Assembly: GCA_029776065.1 (NCBI GenBank)
Contig: JARVJP010000009.1
Location: forward strand, 260,514-324,513
Length of the DNA stretch: 64,000 bases
Reading direction: 5' to 3'
Source of the DNA: Nitrososphaeria archaeon
GTDB lineage: Archaea; Thermoproteota; Nitrososphaeria; JACIWG01
Part shown: in pieces, positions 31,164-40,633 of the stretch
Layout: the number at the start of each line of letters is the position of its first letter
How positions within the stretch are numbered: position 1 is the stretch's first letter
Program-made: the position numbers and the translations under genes
The notes under the pieces: generated by a model
What the model was told of the DNA's origin: nothing
What the model saw: the letters and a program-made list of their open reading frames with translations, nothing else
Database searches by the model: none

Positions 31164-31783
31164 AATACCAGAAAGAGTATGGAACCAATGCTCAAAAACG
31201 GGAGATTTAGCCGGGCAAATGGCTACTAGAAGGGCTTTACCTTGATTCTTATCTTAGATCGTAGACCGAGAAGGATCTTTAGGGAGAAATGTAAAGTCCT
31301 CTAAAATGCTCTTCGTTGACCATTATGGCATTTGATAAGGCTTATTTGTGAATGATAAAAAATTTTTACCAGATCATTACCATAGTTTTCCCTTTATTAC
31401 ATTTCATGCCAAGATCTTGCATTATTGAGTTGGTGGGCATCTATCGGCCTCCTCGACCTTAGCCCTTTTGTTCTTTGATCTCTTGATTATGCCATTGACT
31501 AGAAAACAAATGCCATTATGTCAATGGTTTAGTCAAAGGGCCTTCTGATACCGATATTTGTTAATTGACTTATTGACATAAATGAGACAAGCTAAGAGCA
31601 GGCCAAAGTAAGTGCTGACTTGAAGCTTCATCAATTATATACCGACTTTTACCAAAGAAATTTTGTCGCCGATTAAGACCTGAAGTAAAAACACAAACTT
31701 TGAGCTTGATGCATAGTATAAAATAGATGTATCGTCACTAATTTTATATAGTATTTGTTAGATCATTATTTCGTAGAAGAGCA

Positions 31784-32167
31784 ATGAGTTGGAGAGCAAG
31801 AAAGGGATTCTATTCAGGCTTACTTATTTCTTTACTAATAGTGATCGCTGCACTTGCTTTCGTATACTTTGTTGAATATATAGCTCATTTCAATGATATC
31901 CCATGTTCGTTCGAAAAAGTTGAAATAACAAACGCAAAGGCCAACAGTCAACTTGAAATAATGCTAGTTATCAAGAATGCTGGCTGTGTCGATTCCCAGG
32001 TCGTAGTTGTATTCATTGATGGGAGGCCTTTGCCAACTGTGAACGGAGGGTCGACCGATCCAAGGATGCCAAACCTTCTAAAACCGGGAACCTACAAACT
32101 ATCAAACTACACTTTGGCACACCTTTACCGACGCTATCAGAACACAATATCCAAGTATACACTATAA
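31784..32167 (+). CDS. Hypothetical membrane-anchored/secreted protein
   Basis: N-terminal TM (YSGLLISLLIVIAALAFVYFVEY) then Ig-like/CARDB-like stretch. Confidence 0.5.
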   Translation: MSWRARKGFYSGLLISLLIVIAALAFVYFVEYIAHFNDIPCSFEKVEITNAKANSQLEIMLVIKNAGCVDSQVVVVFIDGRPLPTVNGGSTDPRMPNLLKPGTYKLSNYTLAHLYRRYQNTISKYTL

Positions 32168-32279
32168 GCGGGGCACTAAGCAGCACTGTACATCTTACAA
32201 TACCGTAATAGTTATTTGCCAAGCTTCAAGCTAATTCTAACGAAGTGTAGTGATCAAAAATATGGTAGGCAATTCCTTA

Positions 32280-32375
32280 TATATTGACACTTGTTATATA
32301 TTGATTATATGATTGATTATATTGAATATATATTGATTAATCTATGATCATACCGTTGCGTCAAAGGTATATTGA
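32280..32375 (+). repeat. Five copies of TATATTGA upstream of the 32416 gene
   Basis: Copies begin at 32280, 32297, 32318, 32329 and 32368. Confidence 0.6.
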
Positions 32376-32415
32376 CAACAAAATTTTAAATAATACCATA
32401 ACATTAAACGAGTAA

Positions 32416-32838
32416 ATGAATTTGCAATTGAACACCAATAAACTAATTATGGCGTTAATAGTAGTAATTGCAATGTTCACAATAACCTTTGAAGTGTATG
32501 CTTTAGTCATATATCCTTCTACTCATGTTCATACCCCGATGTTTGAAGCATTCTCAATTAAAAGTGCTTATGCAGAATCTCCTACCAAGGTAATTCTCAA
32601 TGTTGGTAATTCGGGAACCTATGATACTAACATTACAAGGATCACCATTAACGGGCAATCGTTAAATACCTTTAATTGTAGCTCGATAGCCCCAAATCTG
32701 CCAATAGGCATAAAGAAGGGACAAACAATTTCCGTAACTTTAAGTTTCACCACCCCGCTTAAATCAGGAGAGACCTACAGCGTTTGGATATATGGAAAAT
32801 GGGGGGGAGATGCTGGCGGAAACTTCAAAGTGCCGTGA
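32416..32838 (+). CDS. Hypothetical secreted protein with N-terminal TM and Ig-like domain
   Basis: Hydrophobic N-terminus, beta-rich C-terminal region (ILNVGNSGTYDTNITRITINGQ). Confidence 0.55.
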   Translation: MNLQLNTNKLIMALIVVIAMFTITFEVYALVIYPSTHVHTPMFEAFSIKSAYAESPTKVILNVGNSGTYDTNITRITINGQSLNTFNCSSIAPNLPIGIKKGQTISVTLSFTTPLKSGETYSVWIYGKWGGDAGGNFKVP

Positions 32839-33047
32839 AAATATTTTCTATCAAATTAAAGTGCTTATTTTTGACTTGTTTTGAACAAAAGGGATTTTAT
32901 TGAAATTAAAGGAGAAAATGCAACCTCAAAGATCTAATTTCAAAGACAAATCAATCTGAAAAGAATAAAATAACAACGGAATTTTATGATGGAAAATCAT
33001 GGAAAGAATAATTTTCTTAAAAAAATATAGGGGGACGCTCTCGCGCC

Positions 33048-33776
33048 CTACGCATAGTAATATGAGTAATACTCTTTGTCGGATATTTTGTAGAATCTTA
33101 CATTAGTAAATGGTTGTGGATAACCTATCGTGGAGCTGCTCCATGTATACCAAGATCCAGCTTGATCCCTCCATACAAGATTTCTCCATCTATAGACTTC
33201 TGTACCTGTTGACATTGAGGGAAAAGTAGCGAAGTTGGCTTCAAGTTGGCTGTAGCATTTTCTTGGTCTCATATGTGTGTATTGGAACGTTATTGTATCT
33301 TGCAAAGCACTGTTCTTATAGACTTTCCATTGATCATTGCCAGCATATTCGATCCTAAACGTATAGTATGTATCGTATGAGACAAAATCACCCCACTTAT
33401 CTACGCCGTTACCAGTCCTATCATCTATATATGACCAGTAAACCCTAGCCATCGTAACACCAGCATTTCTGAAGACAATAATACCAACTTCAACGAATCT
33501 TGGCGTCGGCGAAATCCAGTCATCTAAGAGAACTATATGTGTCCAATATTGTTTTCCATCTGTATCTAAGCCGATGTTCTTCATTCTTAATTCTCCTTCA
33601 ACACCATAGAAACGTCCATCGCCACCAGGTACCGCACCATTTCGAAAGTCCTCCCAATTAGTAGCACTGTCATTTAATGCCATTACAGCCCCGATCATTG
33701 GTAACACTAGTAGTAAGATTATCACTGTACTCAATATTTTTCTTCGAGATATTTGATTTTTGTTTTGTTCGACCAT
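33048..33776 (-). CDS. Hypothetical secreted protein, possibly jelly-roll/LamG-like
   Basis: Signal-like N-terminus (ILSTVIILLLVLPMIGAVMA); aromatic-rich beta-type sequence. Confidence 0.5.
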   Translation of the reverse strand: MVEQNKNQISRRKILSTVIILLLVLPMIGAVMALNDSATNWEDFRNGAVPGGDGRFYGVEGELRMKNIGLDTDGKQYWTHIVLLDDWISPTPRFVEVGIIVFRNAGVTMARVYWSYIDDRTGNGVDKWGDFVSYDTYYTFRIEYAGNDQWKVYKNSALQDTITFQYTHMRPRKCYSQLEANFATFPSMSTGTEVYRWRNLVWRDQAGSWYTWSSSTIGYPQPFTNVRFYKISDKEYYSYYYA

Positions 33777-33854
33777 TTTGGTCGAATTATGGTATTATAT
33801 ACACGCAACGTTGGATAAGCTTTTGTAGCATAGTACATGCAACATTTTCCCTTC

Positions 33855-34178
33855 CTACTCTCTGATCACATATAGGGTTCTCCTAGTCATTGAATGCAGC
33901 ACCGGACAGACTTTAGCGTTCAACTTATATAATCTTCCATCCTTCTCAATGAACCCAAATTCGATTAGCCTCTTAAAGATCCTGTATGCTGTGGTCCTAT
34001 CACATCTCAGAGCTTCCGTCACATCCTTGATCACAAGATCCCTTTTCATAGCCATAACTCCAACTACAAACATAGACTTCCAGGCTCTCTTCTTTCCATA
34101 AGATGCAGTATTTATCAGAATTTGAATTCCGTCTGTGAACTTCTTCATTTCATAGAGGGGAGGAAGACGAGAGCTCAA
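33855..34178 (-). CDS. Winged-helix transcriptional regulator
   Basis: VIKDVTEALRCDRTTAYRIFKRLIEFGFIEKDGRLYKL. Confidence 0.7.
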   Translation of the reverse strand: MSSRLPPLYEMKKFTDGIQILINTASYGKKRAWKSMFVVGVMAMKRDLVIKDVTEALRCDRTTAYRIFKRLIEFGFIEKDGRLYKLNAKVCPVLHSMTRRTLYVIRE

Positions 34179-34970
34179 CTCTTCTCTTATAAGTTTAGAG
34201 AGCCTACTGCCAACTCTCTCACATAAATATTTAATTAAACGATCAGCATCTATTTTTCCAACCTACTCCACGCCTTCCATTATTTATGATAATAAAAGGG
34301 ATAAAAGCACCGCCCGTTAATATCATAAACAGGACAAATGGGTATTCAAAGTGTAAAGGCTACAACCAAGCAGATAGTGAAGATGATATAGGTAGGGGAA
34401 AGGGTAAAGGACAGAAAATTTAGGAAATTACGGAAAGGAAGAAAATCCTACAAAAGATAAAACGGGTAAATTCTGTTAAAGGAAGAGATAAAGGAGCTAC
34501 CCACACCTCCACAACTGTCTCAGGAAATTTACTTTCTGCCAAATAAAGCCTTAGCTAAAATTTACCAAAAGACAAGAGTCCAGTAAATACTTAGACAAAA
34601 AATAGGGCATTAAGGAAAGAAAGGAAAAAGAAGACAGAAGGTTTAAGGATATTTAGGAAAGAAAGACAAGGCTTATAGAACCCACGGAAGCATAACGGAA
34701 AGTGAAATTGGAAAGCCGGCACCGTCCTAGCTTTAGAGCAATGAAAAGAAATTACTGAAATAGTTTCTCACAGGACTAGAATGTTGGAAAGGCTGTCTAA
34801 TAAAGTGAGATTGGGAAAGACTGTCTGTGAAGCCTTCTGCCTGAATTAAATCATCAACCAATTTACCTAAACTTTCTAATTGGCGATAAAGATCTTCTTG
34901 TGTCGAAGCCCTTAGCATATGATAACATAATCAAAGAACAAATTTATACAACTCACCCACCGCCATCTTA

Positions 34971-35882
34971 TTGATGGGAGGATATCTAGGGCCAGACCCA
35001 AAGAGCTATCTTGACTATGCTAAAGAGGATCTTCAAGCAGCGAAATATCTCTACCATAAGGACATGTATAGATGGTCGGTCTTCTGTTTACAGCAGGCTC
35101 AAGAAAAAACTGCAAAGGCCTTGCTAATGTTGTGGCGGAACAGTGGCTTGAGAGAAGTGAAGAAGCTTGAAGAAAAGGAACTTCGAGACCAATATGGTCA
35201 TGGGTGGCATAAACAATTTATAAAAGATAGTAGAAGATTTTTTGAGTCTTTTCCGGACATCGAGTATTGGTCTGCAATTTTATCAGAGGAGGAATTATCG
35301 GACAAAGACAAGGATCATGCATATGATACTCTCCTATTCGATCTAGCATTGATAGAAATGCATTTGTCAAGTGTGAGAGCTGTATCAAGGAGTTTCAGGA
35401 TGACGAAAAAGATATTAAAAGAACGATTACTCAAAGCGTATCCACTTACCCCAGAACAAATGGCAAAAATATTCTTGGAGGCTAATATTTCCCATAGGTT
35501 TACATTGCTACTGCCTTTAACTGAATTGTCTAAGATATTACACTCACATGCATCAATGTCTAGGTATCCCAAAAATATTATTCATTATACTAAAGACAGT
35601 GAAATAGTTCTTAGAATTCCTCGCCTCTTAATGATAATAGGTTCTTGTATTGACTATGCTTCTCATCTTCAGCAGGTCGTTGGATATTATATCTCACTAG
35701 AGTCTACAGGTTATGTTAGGTTAAAAGAAAAAGAATTTGGGTTGACTATAGGATTAGGAGATAAAATTAGATTGTTTGTTGAAGACTTCTTTGAATATCT
35801 TAGACATCATCTTAATTTTAGTAATTTACGTACAAATTGGTTACAAGAAAAAAAGAAAAGAGTATTAAGATTTTTTGGCTAA
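34971..35882 (+). CDS. HEPN domain protein
   Basis: YLDYAKEDLQAAKYLYHKDMYRWSVFCLQQAQEKTAKALLM is a HEPN N-terminus. Confidence 0.7.
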   Translation: MMGGYLGPDPKSYLDYAKEDLQAAKYLYHKDMYRWSVFCLQQAQEKTAKALLMLWRNSGLREVKKLEEKELRDQYGHGWHKQFIKDSRRFFESFPDIEYWSAILSEEELSDKDKDHAYDTLLFDLALIEMHLSSVRAVSRSFRMTKKILKERLLKAYPLTPEQMAKIFLEANISHRFTLLLPLTELSKILHSHASMSRYPKNIIHYTKDSEIVLRIPRLLMIIGSCIDYASHLQQVVGYYISLESTGYVRLKEKEFGLTIGLGDKIRLFVEDFFEYLRHHLNFSNLRTNWLQEKKKRVLRFFG

Positions 35883-36068
35883 GTCATAAGCAATAGCAGT
35901 TATGGCAACACAAATAAGTATTAATTGAATTTCAATGGTTTGAAAGTTGAGAATATAGTCTTGGTAATTGTAGTCTGTTGGGATTCTAATGGTGCGTGTG
36001 GATATAATAATAGGGCCGAACAAAAGCAGGATGAGTGCTATCATTTGAAGCATCTTCCTAATTTTCAT
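35865..36068 (-). CDS. Small two-TM membrane protein
   Basis: Two hydrophobic segments in 67 aa; convergent overlap with HEPN gene. Confidence 0.4.
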   Translation of the reverse strand: MKIRKMLQMIALILLLFGPIIISTRTIRIPTDYNYQDYILNFQTIEIQLILICVAITAIAYDLAKKS

Positions 36069-36239
36069 TTAGACCTATTTGTCATTCCTTGATTATTTAA
36101 GGATTAAGAAACTAGTTGATCTCTAACCTTTTTCTATTTTTGGGTTCGGCATTTGGGAGATTGCAGTAAGCTTTTATATAAATTCTTATAAATCAAAGAA
36201 TCAAGTTCAAATTGGCAGGTTCAGTAGGTGATCAATAAT

Positions 36240-36474
36240 GGAAGTCATAGCTGAATACTCTTTTAACAGAGGAAAAGAGTTTTTGGAGAAAAATCACAGG
36301 GGAAGTCACAACCAAGGTTGCAGTGTTCTCGGGGACATCTTTCATAAACTCTAATGTATCATTAAATCCAAGAACAACATCGAAGCCTTCGCTAAATCGC
36401 CTATCATAGAGTATTCTCTTGCCTTCTAAGATTGCTTGAATTGGGAACTCGCTTATTGACCGTGCACTTTTATG
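36240..36474 (-). pseudogene. DNA methyltransferase fragment
   Basis: Minus frame reads HKSARSISEFPIQAILEGKRILYDRRFSEGFDVVLGFNDTLEFMKDVPENTATLVVTSP then diverges inside the TSPPY motif. Confidence 0.6.
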
Positions 36475-36801
36475 GCTTTAATGAATTAATATATTTAAGC
36501 ATATATCGTGGATGTCTAATCAAACAACATCAGATTACTTAAGGCCTTGACGATCTTTTCTCTTTCTAAATGAGCTTGATCTTGGAAAAAATCAATACAA
36601 ATATTGATCAAATCTCGGTATGGTTTATTTGATCGATCAACCAAATATTCTATGAATTCGTGTTTTAAAGCTTCTTTGGCCTCTTCAAACTTCACATCAT
36701 AGACAATAGTCTTCAAAACATTTGCCTATGACATAAACAAAAATGCTTATGATGAAGGTAAAAGAATAAAACTCAAACACTTTCTAGAAAAAGTTTCAGA
36801 A

Positions 36802-37152
36802 TTGCAAAGAATATTAAATTTACCAAACGAATTTGTGAATGCATTATTTTTTGACAAAAACTTTGACCCAACCTATAAGCCAAAAATATCATCAGACCCA
36901 ATTCAAATAGAAAAAATAAAATTATTAATTGACGAAATAAAACAATGCGAGAATGTATATTATGAATTTTATGAACATGCCAAATCAACAATATTAGAAA
37001 AACCCACTATTTTCATTTCAGGATGGAGATATATCCCACAATACAATTTAAATGAAAGAGAACGATATAAGGATAAAATACTAATAAAGGAATTAATTAA
37101 AAGATTAACCCAAGAAATATACAATAAGGAGGAAGAGAAAAATGTTCAGTAA
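36802..37152 (+). CDS. Hypothetical protein (frame open upstream to about 36728 without ATG)
   Basis: 116-aa ORF with an upstream in-frame extension INKNAYDEGKRIKLKHFLEKVSEL. Confidence 0.45.
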   Translation: MQRILNLPNEFVNALFFDKNFDPTYKPKISSDPIQIEKIKLLIDEIKQCENVYYEFYEHAKSTILEKPTIFISGWRYIPQYNLNERERYKDKILIKELIKRLTQEIYNKEEEKNVQ

Positions 37153-37230
37153 ATTTGAATTAGACCTTTTAAAGGGTAAAAGAAACTTTTTATATTTGTC
37201 TCTAAAAACAAAAAGAGAAAAGAATGAGTA

Positions 37231-37605
37231 ATGAAGCATCGGATGTATTTCCATACGAAATCCAACACGAAGTGGTTGTCGACTTTATACGCAAATACAC
37301 GAATAGGACTATTAAACTTGATTTTGATAAAATTGCGGAAAACCAACAAAGACGCAATTGTTCGATTCATAGACACTCTTACCAATAATATTTCAGATTA
37401 CTGTGATGGACAACATCCAAAAGATTTAAAAGTAATAGAGAAAGCTATGTTTATTGGCATTGTCACATTAAGAGCCATTGATTGTATAATAGATACTGAA
37501 GTCAATATACCTGAAATTGAACAAAAGATAAACCAACTACAGAAAAGCGTTGATTTAACGAACGAACTAACTGTTCTTAAAAATCTTAAATGCTTTGCAG
37601 AGTAG
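37231..37605 (+). CDS. Hypothetical protein
   Basis: 124-aa ORF in accessory segment; no recognised motif. Confidence 0.4.
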   Translation: MKHRMYFHTKSNTKWLSTLYANTRIGLLNLILIKLRKTNKDAIVRFIDTLTNNISDYCDGQHPKDLKVIEKAMFIGIVTLRAIDCIIDTEVNIPEIEQKINQLQKSVDLTNELTVLKNLKCFAE

Positions 37606-37774
37606 AGGCGAGTAAGTGGTGACAAAGGAGTTACACGCATATAATAATTCCAAAACATCTACACGAAACCCTAAAAACCCTTTCAAAAAAACACAACATA
37701 AGCATCTCAAAAATAATCGCATTAAGTATTAATACCGATATTAATACCGCCCACTTCCCAATAAAAGACGATTA

Positions 37775-37798
37775 TAAAGAAACGGGCTCGAGGGGATT
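37775..37798 (+). repeat. Right att-like repeat TAAAGAAACGGGCTCGAGGGGATT
   Basis: Overlaps the tRNA-Arg 3' end; matches 31140-31163. Confidence 0.7.
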
Positions 37799-37857
37799 CG
37801 AACCCCCGACCCCAGGCTTAGAGGGCCTGTGCTCTGTCCATGCTGAGCTACGAGCCC
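37784..37857 (-). tRNA. tRNA-Arg(TCT)
   Basis: Reverse complement GGGCTCGTAGCTCAGC...CCTCTAAG...GTTCGAATCCCCTCGAGCCC; anticodon TCT. Confidence 0.95.
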
Positions 37858-37980
37858 TATCATTAAGCTTTACTGACAACCTTTAAATCGTTTTTCATAA
37901 AGCCAAGTTCTTTGTGCTAAGCCTTTTTCAAACTAGTTGATGGTGTTAAAAATAAAAAGTGAGGTGTGGCGCCCTGTCAC

Positions 37981-38163
37981 TTAATTTAAGCCAAGATCTG
38001 GGAATTTAGCTTTTTCTACGCCGAGTTCCTCTTGTAGTGTTCTTATCCTGTTGGCGTATTCAGTCATTTTGGCTCTATCATTTTGTACTTTAGCAATTTT
38101 GTAAGCTTTCCAAGCCTTTTTTAGGGCACCCCAAGTCTGTCCAGTTGTGAATTTCTTAGACAT
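37981..38163 (-). CDS. Small conserved-looking basic protein (60 aa)
   Basis: MSKKFTTGQTWGALKKAWKAYKIAKVQNDRAKMTEYANRIRTLQEELG, helical and charged. Confidence 0.5.
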   Translation of the reverse strand: MSKKFTTGQTWGALKKAWKAYKIAKVQNDRAKMTEYANRIRTLQEELGVEKAKFPDLGLN

Positions 38164-38232
38164 ACTGTCTCGTTATACGCTTTCAAATCAATGAGATAAA
38201 AACCTTTCCATTTCATCTGTCTCATAAGGTAG

Positions 38233-39195
38233 TTATTTGAGGTGGACCCACCCTTTTTGTGGGAGAATTTCATTATTAAAGTAGACTCTACCGTTTCCCT
38301 CCATCGTTCTACCTACCTTTTTTATTGAAGTTCCTGTTTCCTCTGCTAATTTAATTATTTTTGGTACGTCTTTCAGCCTGGAAGTAAATACTATCTCATA
38401 CTCTTCTCCGCCATAAAAAGTATATGCAATCTTCTCATTTTCAACAATCTCATTGCTATTTTTTAGTGCTTCATTTATCGGTATCTCGTCTAGGAAAATA
38501 TCTACTCTACTTTTGCTAGCAATTTCATAAAGTGATATAATAAGACCATCACTGGAATCTATCGCAGCAGTCACTAACTTTCTATTGGTTAGACCAAGTC
38601 CGAAAGCTAATCTGGCCTTTGGGTAGAGCACGGCTCCGATTGCTCTTTCTGTGAGTCGAGGACTTTTTATCTGTCTAACACCATTGATAATATCTAATCC
38701 AAGTGGAGGTAGGCCAAAGTCTCCAGTGACAAAAACTACTTCGTCACTGTAGGCCCCATCTCGAGTTGTAACTTCCTTTCCCCAACCAAACATGATACAA
38801 TCCATAATTAGATCTGTAGTTTCGTTTGTGTCTCCACCAACTATTTCTATTCCATACTCGTTTTTCGCATCTTTAAGTCCATTAGCTATCTCAAAGACAT
38901 TATCTTCTGTAAAACCTCTAGGTATACCAAGAGAAATCAAAGCCCCCCACGGTTTAATACCCTTAGAAGCAAAATCACTAACGCAAGCAACTACACTTTT
39001 TCTAGCAGCTTGTCTAAGCGTCATTTTCTTAGGGATATCCGTTTTTCCAACTAACATGTCACACTTGATCGCGAATTTCTCCTTTTTCATTGCTTTCTTT
39101 GTCCAAGCGACATCATCCCCTATTTGAGAGAAAAGTTTTTTAGGCTGTCCAACAGTTTCAACAATTATCTCTATTACTTTTAGCTCATCAAGCAT
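38233..39195 (-). CDS. thiL: Thiamine-monophosphate kinase
   Basis: IGDDVAW, VVACVSDFASKGIKPWGALISLGIP, AAIDSSDGL, YGGEEYEIVF. Confidence 0.93.
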   Translation of the reverse strand: MLDELKVIEIIVETVGQPKKLFSQIGDDVAWTKKAMKKEKFAIKCDMLVGKTDIPKKMTLRQAARKSVVACVSDFASKGIKPWGALISLGIPRGFTEDNVFEIANGLKDAKNEYGIEIVGGDTNETTDLIMDCIMFGWGKEVTTRDGAYSDEVVFVTGDFGLPPLGLDIINGVRQIKSPRLTERAIGAVLYPKARLAFGLGLTNRKLVTAAIDSSDGLIISLYEIASKSRVDIFLDEIPINEALKNSNEIVENEKIAYTFYGGEEYEIVFTSRLKDVPKIIKLAEETGTSIKKVGRTMEGNGRVYFNNEILPQKGWVHLK

Positions 39196-39357
39196 AAAAG
39201 ACCACTTCGTAAAAAACTTTCGAAATAGAATTACTGACTAGCTTCAACAATTCGTTCAACTGACACTATACTGATTCTTATAAATAAGAATTTTCTATAA
39301 AGTTGATACAAGTCTTACACTAAACTTAAATAACTTAAATCGTAAGAGGAAAAACGT

Positions 39358-39429
39358 GCCCCGGTAGCTCAGTGGTGGAGCGATTGCCTCGTAAGCAATA
39401 GGTCGCGGGTTCAATCCCCGCTCGGGGCT
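39358..39429 (+). tRNA. tRNA-Thr(CGT)
   Basis: Acceptor GCCCCGG/TCGGGGC, anticodon CGT, U discriminator. Confidence 0.95.
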
Positions 39430-39500
39430 TTTATCTAAAAGAATCATACCCAGTTTCAAAATCTTTTTAAGATAAAGCCTCTTTTAAAGAATAGAAGGAT

Positions 39501-40328
39501 ATGATAGAGGAAAAGAAAGATCTTAGAAGGGAGTACCCAAGTGTTGTTGACTTAGCGTACACTCAATATAAGAAATTCCGTAAAGTTGATGAAATAATGA
39601 GTCGTGACGTTGTGACAGTTGGTTCAGAGGTTACGATGGAGGGTGCTGCAAAGGTAATGGGTGAAAAGCATATTGGAAGCTTGATTGTTATCAAATATAG
39701 TACCCCCATAGCAATTGTGACAGAGAGAGACCTTCTCAGCAGAGTTTTAGCTGAAGGGCGAAATCCAGCTGATGTAATAGTTGAAGAAGTTATGTCCTAC
39801 CCTCTTATCACAATATGCCCAAAAATATCCATAAAGGAAGCTGCTCAAACCATGATTAAGAATAAGGGCAGATTAGCAGTTTTTGAATGTGGAAAGCTTG
39901 TTGGGATCGTGACTGCCTCAGACCTTATAAGAAGTTTGCCTGATGTACCTGAAGCTATGATTAAGGTAGACGACTTCATGACCAAGAAGGTCATATCTTA
40001 TGATAGATCCACATTTATTTCTGATCTAGTTAAAGTAATGGGTAAAAAAAGGATAGGAAGTATCATAATAAACAAAGAAGAGAAGCCAATAGGAATTTTC
40101 ACAGAGAGAGACCTGCTTACTGCATTTCTGTCAAAGGGAAAAACGTTAGATATGCCTGTAGATAATCATTACTCAACTCCTTTAATCACAATTCCCCTTG
40201 GAACAAGTATAAACAAAGCAGCAACAATAATGGCAACAAAACATGTTAGAAGGTTACCTATTACCCAAGACGAAAAAATAATAGGGATCATCACCGCAAG
40301 AGACCTAGTTGAAGCGTACGCTAAATAA
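39501..40328 (+). CDS. CBS domain protein (four CBS units)
   Basis: Four CBS motifs (e.g. MGEKHIGSLIVI...TERDLLSRVLAEG). Confidence 0.92.
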   Translation: MIEEKKDLRREYPSVVDLAYTQYKKFRKVDEIMSRDVVTVGSEVTMEGAAKVMGEKHIGSLIVIKYSTPIAIVTERDLLSRVLAEGRNPADVIVEEVMSYPLITICPKISIKEAAQTMIKNKGRLAVFECGKLVGIVTASDLIRSLPDVPEAMIKVDDFMTKKVISYDRSTFISDLVKVMGKKRIGSIIINKEEKPIGIFTERDLLTAFLSKGKTLDMPVDNHYSTPLITIPLGTSINKAATIMATKHVRRLPITQDEKIIGIITARDLVEAYAK

Positions 40329-40453
40329 TAGACATCCCATATTTTTTCTCTAGCTTATAAGGAGCCCTTATATCGAGCTATGGACTACCAACTAAAAACA
40401 CAAAATAAATAAAACCAACCAAACACAGTCCAAGGTAAACAACGCATATAATT

Positions 40454-40538
40454 GCGGGGGTTGCCAAGCCAGGTCAAAGGCGCAGGACTGAGGCTCCTGT
40501 CCCGTAGGGGTTCGTGGGTTCAAATCCCACCCCCCGCA
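40454..40538 (+). tRNA. tRNA-Leu(GAG)
   Basis: Acceptor GCGGGGG/CCCCCGC, anticodon GAG, long variable arm. Confidence 0.95.
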
Positions 40539-40633
40539 CTAAAACTCGAATTATCATCTAAATTCTAGGTTGTGAGCACAAAATATATAGCTATAAACTT
40601 AGATAAGATTGATCCAAAAAGGTGCATTGGAAA

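Larger units (their letters stand above)
31140..37798. mobile_element. Probable decayed element integrated at the 3' end of tRNA-Arg(TCT)
   Basis: Direct repeat of 24 nt (22/24 identical) at 31140-31163 and 37775-37798; the right copy overlaps the tRNA 3' end. Interior is gene-poor and accessory. Confidence 0.65.
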
